From Crossaster papposus (Eukaryota > Echinodermata > Asteroidea > Velatida > Solasteridae): DNA of 64,000 nt. Under the pieces are notes generated by a model. The model was given only the letters and a program-made list of their open reading frames with translations, ran no database searches and was not told the DNA's origin. Where the stretch lies: positions 1,054,001 to 1,118,000 of the forward strand of contig JBAIAA010000784.1 in NCBI GenBank assembly GCA_037893245.1, written 5' to 3'. Below, one piece after another: positions 42,681 through 53,572 of the stretch (its first letter is position 1; every line of letters starts with the position of its first letter). A program made the translations under genes and the position numbers.

Positions 42681-43890
42681 AAATCCTCTAAATCGTCTTG
42701 TTTTGCCATGGAACGAACTGCATTTGCTGGGGAGTTGGCCCAGTGCTTCAGGAGGTTCCTCTGCATCTTTCCTTTCTTGGTGGAGGTGTTACTGCCAGCA
42801 ATGTGTGTCGTACAAGTTGCTCTCCTTTCTCAATGCTCCAGGGATGAAGTCACGGTTCATGTTCACTGCACAGTCGAGCTGCCGGTTCTGGAGTCCAGGG
42901 TACCGTATCCTCACCAGATTGTGAAGGACAATGCAGGCTTTCACGATGACCTTGATAGTAGAGGGGATGGTGCTGCCTGATAGTCAGCAGAACTTGGAAG
43001 CGGTTCGCTAGGATGCCAAAGGCATTTTCTACTACCCTTCTGGTGCGGAAAAGCCTGTAGTTATCCTCTCTTCATCGTCTAGCCCCCGGAGCCTGTATGG
43101 CTTCATCATGATTTCTCGGAGGGCAAATGCGTCGTCGCCGATGAAGATCGAAGTAGGGAACATCCTGGTAGTCATTGGGTAGAGGATCGGGGGCAGGGAA
43201 TCCTATGGTACCGTCTTCAACACATTCCTTGGTTTCACAGTTATTGTGATGCTGATCCTGTACCACCGACGTCTGCCAAGATGAACTTGGACTCCGCGTC
43301 TACAAGGGCCATGAGTACAACATAATATAATCCCTTGTAGTTGAAATATTGAGATCCACTCGATGGAGGACACTTGCAAGCAATGTGCTTCTCATCTAGT
43401 GCACCACTTGTTTAGGGGAATTTCCATTTCTCGAGGTACTTCTCAGATATGGCACACCATCCCTTAGGACTGGTGGGGCAGGACATCACCTCGGGCATGT
43501 ACTCATCGATTATGGCTTGGCAAACCTCTCTGACGACGATTGACTGGGTGTTGTGGGGGACCCTCCATCTGTACTGTATGCTTGAGTACTTGCTCCCAGA
43601 GACAAGGTGGCGCAAAGTCAGTGCAAGCTTCAGGCCAGGCTCCAGGGGATCCCTGCACCAGGTGTTTTTTTTTGTGATCCTGGAACCACTCAGGCTAGCA
43701 GCTCATTGAACATCTCGGGGGGGGGGGGGGGGGGGGGGGATACGCATGAAGTTCTTAACGTCTTTGGTCCTCGTTTCGTAGCTCCACCAAAAGCTTGTCG
43801 TAGAGGTCAAACTGCCGTCGCCTGCCGATCCATGGTCTCACCCAAACTTCACGTCCTCTTCTTCTTCTCCTTCTCCTTCTTCAGATTATG
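42680..43890 (-). pseudogene. PIF/Harbinger transposase, broken
   Basis: The - strand gives, in order, RPWIGRRRQFDLYDKLLVEL, then (after a G/C tract) MFNELLA, RDPLEPGLKLALTLRHLVSG, REVCQAIIDEY, YLEKWKFP, a stop, GALDEKHIACKCPP (first DDE Asp), YNYKG-type FNYKGLYYVVLMALVDAE, LADVGG (second Asp), ECVEDGTIGFPAPDPLP, RRVVENAFGILANRFQVL (Glu) and LLKHWANSPA. This is nearly full length for a Harbinger transposase of about 400 residues. At least one stop and several frameshifts, one at the 43718-43739 homopolymer, make it inactive. GALDEKH has Glu where Gly is usual. Confidence 0.88.
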
Positions 43891-44011
43891 TTCTGTTGGA
43901 TCTGGTTAACTGCAAAATCGATCAGATCATGCTAGTGCTGGAGAAGAGCTAGCTCCATCCTCTCTGGTCTAAGGTCAAAGAAGAACTGAAGAAGAGCTAT
44001 AAATAGGAGCC

Positions 44012-44027
44012 TATATATATATATATA
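44012..44027. repeat. (TA)n microsatellite
   Basis: TATATATA run immediately 5' of the GIY-YIG fragment. Confidence 0.75.
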
Positions 44028-44033
44028 GAATCG

Positions 44034-44262
44034 TACGTCGGGCTAACTTCCACAACATTCAAGGCGAGGCTGGCGAACCACAAGCAGTCGTTCAGATGCG
44101 AGAGCAAGAGAGCACAGACCGAACTGAGCAAACACATATGGGCCCTAAAGGACGAAGGAAAGAACTTTGAAATCAAATGGGACATTATCCAAAGAGCACT
44201 ACCATACTCTAATGTAAACAAAAGATGCAACTTGTGTATAGCAGAAAATATGCCAAAGTTAT
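44034..44262 (+). pseudogene. GIY-YIG-type retroelement C-terminal fragment (Penelope-like?)
   Basis: The frame reads YVGLTSTTFKARLANHKQSF, TELSKHIWALKDEGKNFE and ALPYSNVNKRCNLCIAE. YVG with the Arg of KARLANH resembles the second half of a GIY-YIG nuclease as found at the C-terminus of Penelope-like elements; the ELSKHIW...CNLC pattern is familiar from such proteins in marine invertebrates. (TA)n tracts lie on both sides. It is nested in the Harbinger element. Confidence 0.6.
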
Positions 44263-44355
44263 TTTAACTCGTATCCTAAATTTATTTCATCATAATTATA
44301 GCTCTACAGAGATGTATCGAGCACTTTGGATTGTGATAGATGCCAAATTCATTGG

Positions 44356-44379
44356 ATATATATATATATATATATATAC
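44356..44379. repeat. (TA)n microsatellite
   Basis: A second TA run, about 95 bp beyond the GIY-YIG fragment. Confidence 0.8.
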
Positions 44380-44396
44380 TTTCTTAAAACGCTGGC

Positions 44397-44940
44397 AATG
44401 CGCTGGGATATACGCTGGCCATACGCCAATAATACGCTAGTTGTACGCCAAATACGTTACTCAGTCGTCAGGCATACGCCAATATGTCTATATTCCGTTG
44501 CAGATACGTCAGACATACGTTAGAAGTACGTTACTCATACGCTATCAATGCGCCATCAATACGCTAGCTGTATGGTAAACCTTCATGCCAACCTATGCAT
44601 AGGTTGGCATGAAGGTTTGCCATAGCTATGGCAACTTATGTCCAGCGTACTCCGACCTATCCGTAACCTACCTCTGGCGTACCTCTGGCGTATTCAGCGT
44701 ATGCATAGCGTATGCCTAGCGTATACTTAGCGTATGAACCATACGCAGGTATACGCACACAATTTTTAAGCATGCTTAAACAATTAGTTCGGCCTCGGCG
44801 TATCCCAGCGTATATCAGCGTATGCCACCATGCTTGTAACGTATACAACCTATCCCTAACGTACCCCTACCGTATTTCAGCGTAGGCCTGCGTATGAGTG
44901 ATATTTTAATACGAAACTCATACCCTGGTGCCATACGCAA
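44397..44940. repeat. Right subterminal ATACGC/GCGTAT motif cluster
   Basis: Many ATACGC words up to about 44570 (opposite orientation), then GCGTAT words from about 44690. The orientation thus switches near the 42-bp palindrome at 44577-44618, unlike the left cluster, which is mostly in one orientation. Confidence 0.75.
44577..44618. repeat. Perfect 42-bp palindrome
   Basis: AACCTTCATGCCAACCTATG is followed directly by its reverse complement with no loop; flanking bases extend it to about 48 bp with one mismatch. It could extrude a cruciform. Confidence 0.9.
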
Positions 44941-44960
44941 CAGTGTGACAGCGCCTTTAG

Positions 44961-45410
44961 AGTTTAGAAAGACAAACTATATAGACATCCAAATAAAACC
45001 TTTTATTTAATGTCTGTGATTGTACCTCGCAGACACCATAGACATCTAATAAAACCTAGACACGCGTTGTTGTTCTCAGAACACACAGTTTGAATTATAT
45101 CTCACGCGTAATGCGAGCGTGCGTCCTTTTGTGCGCGCATCACGCCCGTATCCTAAAATGAAGAACTGCGGTTCTACAGCAAATATTTTAGGGGGGCTAG
45201 ACAACTGACATAAAAATGGGTTTATAATGTCTGTGGGCTAGACCCTTTGCACGTGACGTCAATGTTTCACTTTCGCAAAACCAGTATACGTAAATTCAAA
45301 AATGTGCTTTTTATTGCATATTTTTGAGGACGGGGAGGAGGGGACGGGGGCTAGACGAACGTTTTAATGGGCTAAAGCACCCCCCCCCCCCCTTCCCTAG
45401 CCCCTCCCTG
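44961..45410. other. Unassigned stretch between Harbinger and Gypsy remnants
   Basis: No gene seen. Includes a C tract at about 45379-45392. Confidence 0.3.
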
Positions 45411-45414
45411 CCGA

Positions 45415-46573
45415 CCCCTCGGGACCCCAAGGAGCTGAAGCGAAAAAAACAACGTGATGTCCTGGAGTTGGGCCGGATCGCCCTCTGGCTAGAGGATGGG
45501 GCTTCCTGACCCGGCTGGTCGGACGTGTCGGCCCTGGACGAGGACACAAAGTGGGATACCCTGCGACTGTCCCACTGTTGCAGATAAGGCGAGAGCAGCC
45601 CCAAGGCAAACCCCCGATGTGGAAGGTAGTAGTCCCGCGAACGCGGTTGGTGGACGTCTTCCGTTTGACCCATGGTGGCAAGACATCAGGGCACTTGGGG
45701 GTTTCCCGGACGGTTGCTCGGCTGAGACAGGCGCCGGTGTACTTCCGGGGGTTGCGACGTCAGGCGGAGAAGTGGTGCCGGAAGTGCCACAAGTGTGGAT
45801 CCAAGAAGCCGCCCCCTCGACCCATCCAGGCCCCACGCACCGACAGCGCGCACCGTGGCCCAAACCCCCGTGAGGAACGGGTCGAGTCGGCCAGCCAGCT
45901 AAGCCAGGACCTAGCAGGAAAGGCTGCCTCGACCGCCCCCAGGCCATTGGTCAGGGCATCGGGGACACGCGACACCGCTCCAGCCAACCGGAAGTAGGCA
46001 TGCCGGTAACCCCTCCCCGTCAGCTCGGACGGGAGGTAGGACGCAGACCGAGCCCCCGACGTCCCCTCCGATGTCGACATTTCAGTGGCGTGGACAACTC
46101 CGAGTCTTGCCGGCCGGGTGCCGGGTGGAGCTGCTGGACGGGACCTGGATGCGTTTGGGGATGGACGGCGTCATCCAGCGGCCACACTGCGTAAGGGACG
46201 TTCCCTTCTGAGGGACGAGTGGTGACGGCCATCAGCTGCTGCGGACGCGCGTGGTCCACTCATACGAGGTTCCGGGCGACTCCTGCAAAAGTACGAGGGG
46301 CAACCGTACGACCAGTAATTCGTGGGTGCGTCTGTGGCAGGCCAGCCCTCCCTGGGAGGACTGCTGCCCCCGGGAAGGCGCCCCGACCCCACGCTATCCT
46401 GACGACGTCCTACGGGAGTTATGGGAGCAGCTGTTCAGCCAGACTGAGTTTCAGCGCCGGCCACCTCCCACCTCCTAGACGAAAACTTTAACTGTTTTTT
46501 TATTTTAATGTTGCAGATGCCCGCCGTTCTGTTTGGGTACAAACAAAGTCTTCGAAGAGGGCTGTGTAGCGTC
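45415..46573 (+). pseudogene. Gypsy/Ty3-type retrotransposon remnant (integrase zinc-binding end)
   Basis: ELKRKKQRDVLELG and ALWLEDG (45435-45510) and then, after a frameshift, WKVVVPRTRLVDVF, THGGKTSGHLGVSRTVARL and AEKWCRKCHKCGSKKPP (about 45618-45820) follow the order of the Gypsy linker and the integrase HHCC zinc-binding domain (H...GHLG...C..C). The DDE core expected next is not readable. The remainder to the LTR is GC-rich with no intact frame. The element is 5'-truncated and dead. Confidence 0.78.
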
Positions 46574-46825
46574 TGTGCCGGTTGGCCGGTAGAGGGCACT
46601 AGATCGATTCCACGGTGAAGCCGCCTAGTGGTCCCTGCCGGTACGCCCGGGAAACCCGTTCCGGGTAGCTAGTTTCAGTGCCGCGTTATAACGGTGAGCT
46701 TCATCGCAATGTTTTGACCAGTGAAGTTGTGTTAATTAACGGCCTAAGAATTAGCGAAACCAAAGAATACCTGTCTGAGACTCATTCTTGTGTGTTTGTC
46801 GACCCCAGCAACGGTCTACGTTACA
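46574..46825 (+). mobile_element. 3' LTR of the Gypsy remnant
   Basis: 252 bp beginning TGTGCCGGTTGGCCGG and ending CGGTCTACGTTACA. It keeps the unoccupied version of the site where the hAT-like MITE entered its relative at 28412. Confidence 0.82.
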
Positions 46826-47423
46826 ATATATTAAATTATTAGAGAAATGATATAATGTGCAAAGTGATGCCTGCTGGGGACATTTATGTCAGTTGTGCCC
46901 AAACCTTTGGAAAGCTCAAAACTTTGTACGGCTTTTGTACGGCTATTTTCATACCTGCGTTTGTATACTATACAGTGCATTACCAGCCGAAACGCCTAAA
47001 ATGAAAACGCACGATCAATAAATGAGCGTTTCATTTGTTTCCCTCTGCGTAAACAGCGCAAATGCGTGCGCTGCAGATGATTTTGTCGTGACCTTGTTTA
47101 ACTAGCATGATGCGCGTAAGTTGTTTGCGTCTGTTCTACTTGCACGTGCGTTTCATTTAGAATAATTTAATGTAGGCGTGCAGGATATGTTTAAGGCATC
47201 TCCGCGAGTAACAATGAGAATAAGTGCTTAAACCCGCCAGAGTGTACATGAATGGATAGTCACTTCTTCGTCAGTGTACAATAACATAAATGGCTAGTCA
47301 CTTCTTTGTCACAGTGTACATAAATGGCTAGTCACTTCTTTGGCAGAATGGATTCAAAGTATCTCCGATCGTAAGAATGAAGAGTTAGCGCTTTAGTAAT
47401 TTAATATAGCTCTATGGTCATGG
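46826..47423. other. Flank of the right tRNA array with a three-unit repeat
   Basis: No gene. AGTGTACA...GGCTAGTCACTTCTTTG is repeated three times at about 47241-47346, in units of 32-40 bp. Confidence 0.5.
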
Positions 47424-47513
47424 TTGTGGTCAACCAAACTCTCGGGTACTGACCAAGAAAGTGTCTACTTTGTCACTCCGAGTCGAGTACCTCATGTCAT
47501 ACCAAAAACTTGT

Positions 47514-47585
47514 TAGCAGAGCGAGGTTTCGATCCTCGCACCTCTGGGTTATGGGCCCAGCACGCTTCAACTGCGCCACTATGCC
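47514..47585 (-). tRNA. tRNA-iMet-like (CAT), type 2 copy R1
   Basis: First right-arm unit. Consensus except a C-to-G change in the variable loop (GGTGCGAGG). The T5 trailer is intact. Confidence 0.75.
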
Positions 47586-47687
47586 TCATGTAAATTTAGA
47601 AAATGCAAACAAAATGAAAGCAGACATTCTAAAAACATTCTACAATATTTATTAAATGTGAATAGCAGTGAAGCAAAAATACCTCGT

Positions 47688-47759
47688 TAGCAAAGCGAGG
47701 TTTTGGTCCTCGGACCTCTGGGTTATGGGCCCAGCACGCTTCCACTGCACCACTCTGCG
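47688..47759 (-). tRNA. tRNA-Met-like, type 1 variant with good anticodon stem
   Basis: Unlike other type-1 units, it has CTGGG-CCCATAA-CCCAG. Acceptor CGCAGAG/CTTTGCT; T-loop ACCAAAA. Confidence 0.6.
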
Positions 47760-47914
47760 TAACTAATTTTAATGAAAATGAAATCACTTTCAAAGAAATA
47801 ATTATCCTGAGCAGACTGAGGTTGTGATCATCCGAACTCTCGGTTACTGACCAAGAAAGGGTCTACTTTGTCACTCTGAGTCGAGTACTTCAAGTCATAC
47901 CAAAAACTTATTAG

Positions 47915-47986
47915 CAGCAGAGCGAGGTTTTGATCCTCGGCACTCTGGGTTATAGGCCCAGCAAGCTTCCACTGCGCCACCATGCC
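47915..47986 (-). tRNA. Initiator-tRNA-like unit, type 4, anticodon TAT (right-arm representative)
   Basis: Same TAT loop as in the left arm, but the 3' half here reads CTCGCTCTGCT, so the acceptor pairs better than in most left copies. Confidence 0.55.
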
Positions 47987-48312
47987 TCATGTAAATTTAG
48001 AAACAACAAACAAAATAAAAGCAGACATTCTAAAAACATTCTAAAATATTTATTAAATTTGAATAACAGTGAAGCAAAAATACCTCTTTAGCAGAGCGAG
48101 GTTTTGGTCCTCGGGCCTCTGGGTTATGGGCCCATCACGCTCCCACTGCACCACTCTGCGTAACTATTTGTAATGAAAATGAAATCACTTTCAAGGAAAT
48201 AATTATCATGAGCAGACCGAAGTAGTGGCCAACCAAACTCTCGGGTACTGACCAAGAAAGTGTATACTTTGTCACTGCGAGTCGAGTACCTCATGTCGTA
48301 CCAAAAACTTGT

Positions 48313-48384
48313 TAGCAGAGCGAGGTTTCGATCCTCAGACCTCTGGGTCATGGGCCCAGCACGCTTCAACTGCGCCACTATGCC
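48313..48384 (-). tRNA. tRNA-iMet-like (CAT), type 2 copy R2
   Basis: The loop is CCCATGA (position 37 A to G) and T-stem position 49 is T (T:G pair). T5 present. Confidence 0.68.
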
Positions 48385-49111
48385 TCATGTAAATTTAGAA
48401 ACAACAAACAAAATAAAAGCAGACATTCTAAAAACATTCTAAAATATTTATTAAATTTGAATAACAGTGAAGCAAAAATACCTCTTTAGCAGAGCGAGGT
48501 TTTGGTCCTCGGACCTCTGGGTTATGGGCCCATCACGCTTCCACTGCACCACTATGCGTAACTATTTGTAATGAAAATGAAATCACTTTCAAGGAAATAA
48601 TTATCCTGAGCAGACTGAGGTTGTGATCATCCGAACTCTCGGTTACTGACCAAGAAAGGGTCTACTTTGTCACTCTGAGTCGAGTACTTCAAGTCATACC
48701 AAAAACTTATTAGCAGCAGAGCGAGGTTTTGATCCTCGGCACTCTGGGTTATAGGCCCAGCAAGCTTCCACTGCGCCACCATGCCTCATGTAAATTTAGA
48801 AACAACAAACAAAATAAAAGCAGACATTCTAAAAACATTCTAAAATATTTATTAAATTTGAATAACAGTGAAGCAAAAATACCTCTTTAGCAGAGCGAGG
48901 TTTTGGTCCTCGGGCCTCTGGGTTATGGGCCCATCACGCTCCCACTGCACCACTCTGCGTAACTATTTGTAATGAAAATGAAATCACTTTCAAGGAAATA
49001 ATTATCATGAGCAGACCGAAGTAGTGGCCAACCAAACTCTCGGGTACTGACCAAGAAAGTGTATACTTTGTCACTGCGAGTCGAGTACCTCATGTCATAC
49101 CAAAAACTTGT

Positions 49112-49183
49112 TAGCAGAGCGAGGTTTCGATCCTCAGACCTCTGGGTCATGGGCCCAGCACGCTTCAACTGCGCCACTATGCC
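49112..49183 (-). tRNA. tRNA-iMet-like (CAT), type 2 copy R3
   Basis: Twin of R2, 799 bp away, with the same CCCATGA loop. Confidence 0.68.
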
Positions 49184-49509
49184 TCATGTAAATTTAGAAA
49201 CAACAAACAAAATAAAAGCAGACATTCTAAAAACATTCTAAAATATTTATTAAATTTGAATAACAGTGAAGCAAAAATACCTCTTTAGCAGAGCGAGGTT
49301 TTGGTCCTCGGACCTCTGGGTTATGGGCCCATCACGCTTCCACTGCACCACTATGCGTAACTATTTGTAATGAAAATGAAATCACTTTCAAGGAAATAAT
49401 TATCCTGAGCAGACCGAGGTTGTGGTCAACCAAACTCTCGGGTACTGACCAAGAAAGTGTCTACTTTGTCACTCCGAGTCGAGTACCTCATGTCATACCA
49501 ACAACTTGT

Positions 49510-49581
49510 TAGCAGAGCGAGGTTTCGATCCTCGGACCTCTGGGTTATGGGCCCAGCACGCTTCAACTGCGCCACTATGCC
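49510..49581 (-). tRNA. tRNA-iMet-like (CAT), type 2 copy R4
   Basis: Consensus body, trailer GTTGTTGG without close T5. Only 398 bp from R3, so one dimer is missing. Confidence 0.72.
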
Positions 49582-49907
49582 TCATGTAAATTTAGAAACA
49601 ACAAACAAAATAAAAGCAGACATTCTAAAAACATTCTAAAATATTTATTAAATTTGAATAACAGTGAAGCAAAAATACCTCTTTAGCAGAGCGAGGTTTT
49701 GGTCCTCGGACCTCTGGGTTATGGGCCCATCACGCTTCCACTGCACCACTATGCGTAACTATTTGTAATGAAAATGAAATCACTTTCAAGGAAATAATTA
49801 TCCTGAGCAGACCGAGGTTGTGGTCAACCAAACTCTCGGGTACTGACCAAGAAAGTGTCTACTTTGTCACTCCGAGTCGAGTACCTCATGTCATACCAAC
49901 AACTTGT

Positions 49908-49979
49908 TAGCAGAGCGAGGTTTCGATCCTCGGACCTCTGGGTTATGGGCCCAGCACGCTTCAACTGCGCCACTATGCC
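49908..49979 (-). tRNA. tRNA-iMet-like (CAT), type 2 copy R5
   Basis: Consensus body, no close T5; leader variant with TATAATG. Confidence 0.72.
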
Positions 49980-50706
49980 TCATGTAAATTTAGAAAATGC
50001 AAACAAAATGAAAGCAGACATTCTAAAAACATTATACAATACTTATTAAATGTGAATAGCAGTGAAGCAAAAATACCTCGTTAGCAAAGCAAGGTTTTGG
50101 TCGTCGGACCTCTGGGTTATGGGCCCATCACGCTTCCACTGCACCACTCTGCGTAACTAATTTTAATGAAAATGAAATCACTTTCAAAGAAATAATTATC
50201 CTGAGCAGACTGAGGTTGTGATCATCCGAACTCTCGGTTACTGACCAAGAAAGGGTCTACTTTGTCACTCTGAGTCGAGTACTTCAAGTCATACCAAAAA
50301 CTTATTAGCAGCAGAGCGAGGTTTTGATCCTCGGCACTCTGGGTTATAGGCCCAGCAAGCTTCCACTGCGCCACCATGCCTCATGTAAATTTAGAAACAA
50401 CAAACAAAATAAAAGCAGACATTCTAAAAACATTCTAAAATATTTATTAAATTTGAATAACAGTGAAGCAAAAATACCTCTTTAGCAGAGCGAGGTTTTG
50501 GTCCTCGGGCCTCTGGGTTATGGGCCCATCACGCTCCCACTGCACCACTCTGCGTAACTATTTGTAATGAAAATGAAATCACTTTCAAGGAAATAATTAT
50601 CCTGAGCAGACCGAAGTTGTGGCCAACCAAACTCTCGGGTACTGACCAAGAAAGTGTCTACTTTGTCACTCCGAGTCGAGTACCTCATGTCATACCAACA
50701 ACTTGT

Positions 50707-50778
50707 TAGCAGAGCGAGGTTTCGATCCTCGGACCTCTGGGTTATGGGCCCAGCACGCTTCAACTGCGCCACTATGCC
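50707..50778 (-). tRNA. tRNA-iMet-like (CAT), type 2 copy R6
   Basis: Near-identical to R5 and R7 at 799-bp steps. Confidence 0.72.
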
Positions 50779-51505
50779 TCATGTAAATTTAGAAAATGCA
50801 AACAAAATGAAAGCAGACATTCTAAAAACATTATACAATACTTATTAAATGTGAATAGCAGTAAAGCAAAAATACCTCGTTAGCAAAGCAAGGTTTTGGT
50901 CCTCGGACCTCTGGGTTATGGGCCCATCACGCTTCCACTGCACCACTCTGCGTAACTAATTTTAATGAAAATGAAATCACTTTCAAAGAAATAATTATCC
51001 TGAGCAGACTGAGGTTGTGATCATCCGAACTCTCGGTTACTGACCAAGAAAGGGTCTACTTTGTCACTCTGAGTCGAGTACTTCAAGTCATACCAAAAAC
51101 TTATTAGCAGCAGAGCGAGGTTTTGATCCTCGGCACTCTGGGTTATAGGCCCAGCAAGCTTCCACTGCGCCACCATGCCTCATGTAAATTTAGAAACAAC
51201 AAACAAAATAAAAGCAGACATTCTAAAAACATTCTAAAATATTTATTAAATTTGAATAACAGTGAAGCAAAAATACCTCTTTAGCAGAGCGAGGTTTTGG
51301 TCCTCGGGACTCTGGGTTATGGGCCCATCACGCTCCCACTGCACCACTCTGCGTAACTATTTGTAATGAAAATGAAATCACTTTCAAGGAAATAATTATC
51401 CTGAGCAGACCGAAGTTGTGGCCAACCAAACTCTCGGGTACTGACCAAGAAAGTGTCTACTTTGTCACTCCGAGTCGAGTACCTCATGTCATACCAACAA
51501 CTTGT

Positions 51506-51577
51506 TAGCAGAGCGAGGTTTCGATCCTCGGACCTCTGGGTTATGGGCCCAGCACGCTTCAACTGCGCCACTATGCC
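51506..51577 (-). tRNA. tRNA-iMet-like (CAT), type 2 copy R7
   Basis: Near-identical tandem neighbour of R6. Confidence 0.72.
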
Positions 51578-52304
51578 TCATGTAAATTTAGAAAATGCAA
51601 ACAAAATGAAAGCAGACATTCTAAAAACATTATACAATACTTATTAAATGTGAATAGCAGTAAAGCAAAAATACCTCGTTAGCAAAGCAAGGTTTTGGTC
51701 CTCGGACCTCTGGGTTATGGGCCCATCACGCTTCCACTGCACCACTCTGCGTAACTAATTTTAATGAAAATGAAATCACTTTCAAAGAAATAATTATCCT
51801 GAGCAGACTGAGGTTGTGATCATCCGAACTCTCGGTTACTGACCAAGAAAGGGTCTACTTTGTCACTCTGAGTCGAGTACTTCAAGTCATACCAAAAACT
51901 TATTAGCAGCAGAGCGAGGTTTTGATCCTCGGCACTCTGGGTTATAGGCCCAGCAAGCTTCCACTGCGCCACCATGCCTCATGTAAATTTAGAAACAACA
52001 AACAAAATAAAAGCAGACATTCTAAAAACATTCTAAAATATTTATTAAATTTGAATAACAGTGAAGCAAAAATACCTCTTTAGCAGAGCGAGGTTTTGGT
52101 CCTCGGGCCTCTGGGTTATGGGCCCATCACGCTCCCACTGCACCACTCTGCGTAACTATTTGTAATGAAAATGAAATCACTTTCAAGGAAATAATTATCC
52201 TGAGCAGACCGAAGTTGTGGCCAACCAAACTCTCGGGTACTGACCAAGAAAGTGTATACTTTGTCACTCCGAGTAGAGTACCTCATGTCATACCAAAAAC
52301 TTGT

Positions 52305-52376
52305 TAGCAGAGCGAGGTTTCGATCCTCAGACCTCTGGGTCATGGGCCCAGCACGCTTCAACTGCGCCACTATGCC
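52305..52376 (-). tRNA. tRNA-iMet-like (CAT), type 2 copy R8
   Basis: CCCATGA loop like R2/R3, T5 trailer present. Confidence 0.68.
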
Positions 52377-52702
52377 TCATGTAAATTTAGAAACAACAAA
52401 CAAAATAAAAGCAGACATTCTAAAAACATTCTAAAATATTTATTAAATTTGAATAACAGTGAAGCAAAAATACCTCTTTAGCAGAGCGAGGTTTTGGTCC
52501 TCGGACCTCTGGGTTATGGGCCCATCACGCTTCCACTGCACCACTATGCGTAACTATTTGTAATGAAAATGAAATCACTTTCAAGGAAATAGTTATCCTG
52601 AGCAGACCGAGGTTGTGGTCAACCAAACTCTCGGGTACTGACCAAGAAAGTGTCTACTTTGTCACTCCGAGTCGAGTACCTCATGTCATACCAACAACTT
52701 GT

Positions 52703-52774
52703 TAGCAGAGCGAGGTTTCGATCCTCGGACCTCTGGGTTATGGGCCCAGCACGCTTCAACTGCGCCACTATGCT
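52703..52774 (-). tRNA. tRNA-iMet-like (CAT), type 2 copy R9, A1:T72
   Basis: Acceptor AGCATAG restores the initiator-type A1:T72 pair. No close T5. Confidence 0.75.
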
Positions 52775-53500
52775 TCATGTAAATTTAGAAAATGCAAACA
52801 AAATGAAAGCAGACATTCTAAAAACATTATACAATACTTATTAAATGTGAATAGCAGTGAAGCAAAAATACCTCGTTAGCAAAGCAAGGTTTTGGTCCTC
52901 GGACCTCTGGGTTATGGGCCCATCACGCTCCCACTGCACCACTCTGCGTAACTATTTTTAATGAAAATGAAATCCCTATCAAATACAAAATTATCCTGAG
53001 CAGACCGAGGTTGTGATCATCCGAACTCTCGGTTACTGACCAGAAAGGGTCTACTTTGTCACTCTGAGTCGAGTACTTCAAGTCATACCAAAAACTTATT
53101 AGCAGCAGAGCGAGGTTTTGATCCTCGGCACTCTGGGTTATAGGCCCAGCAAGCTTCCACTGCGCCACCATGCCTCATGTAAATTTAGAAACAACAAACA
53201 AAATAAAAGCAGACATTCTAAAAACATTCTAAAATATTTATTAAATTTGAATAACAGTGAAGCAAAAATACCTCTTTAGCAGAGCGAGGTTTCGGTCCTC
53301 GGGCCTCTGGGTTATGGGCCCATCACGCTCCCACTGCACCACTCTGCGTAACTATTTGTAATGAAAATGAAATCACTTTCAAGGAAATAATTATCCTGAG
53401 CAGACCGAGGTTGTGGTCAACCAAACTCTCGGGTACTGACCAAGAAAGTGTCTACTTTGTCACTCCGAGTCGAGTACCTCATGTCATACCAAAAACTTGT

Positions 53501-53572
53501 TAGCAGAGCGAAGTTTCGATCTTCGGACCTCTGGGTTATGGGCCCAGCACGCTTCAACTGCGCCACTATGCC
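53501..53572 (-). tRNA. tRNA-iMet-like (CAT), type 2 copy R10, compensated T stem
   Basis: T stem CGAAG/CTTCG in place of CGAGG/CCTCG: both sides changed and pairing is kept. T5 present. Confidence 0.75.

Larger units (their letters stand above)
41087..44960. mobile_element. PIF/Harbinger DNA transposon, degenerate, about 3.9 kb
   Basis: The ends are inverted: CTAAAGGCGCTGTCACAC at 41087 and GTGTGACAGCGCCTTTAG at 44960, with identity continuing through GTTGCGTATGGCACCAG (36 bp or more). Inside are convergent genes, an ORF1-like frame on + and a Harbinger transposase on -, the usual two-gene layout. GCGTAT words cluster just inside both ends. A clean 3-bp target duplication is not evident. 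The element sits in the LINE. Confidence 0.85.

Noticed and set aside
41087-44960. 3-bp target duplication of the Harbinger
   Set aside because: Flanking triplets are CTA and TAG, part of the inverted repeat itself; no direct pair can be assigned.
45489-46259. Several GC-rich frames on both strands over the Gypsy remnant
   Set aside because: GC-rich sequence gives long chance frames; only the + frame has the integrase zinc-binding pattern.
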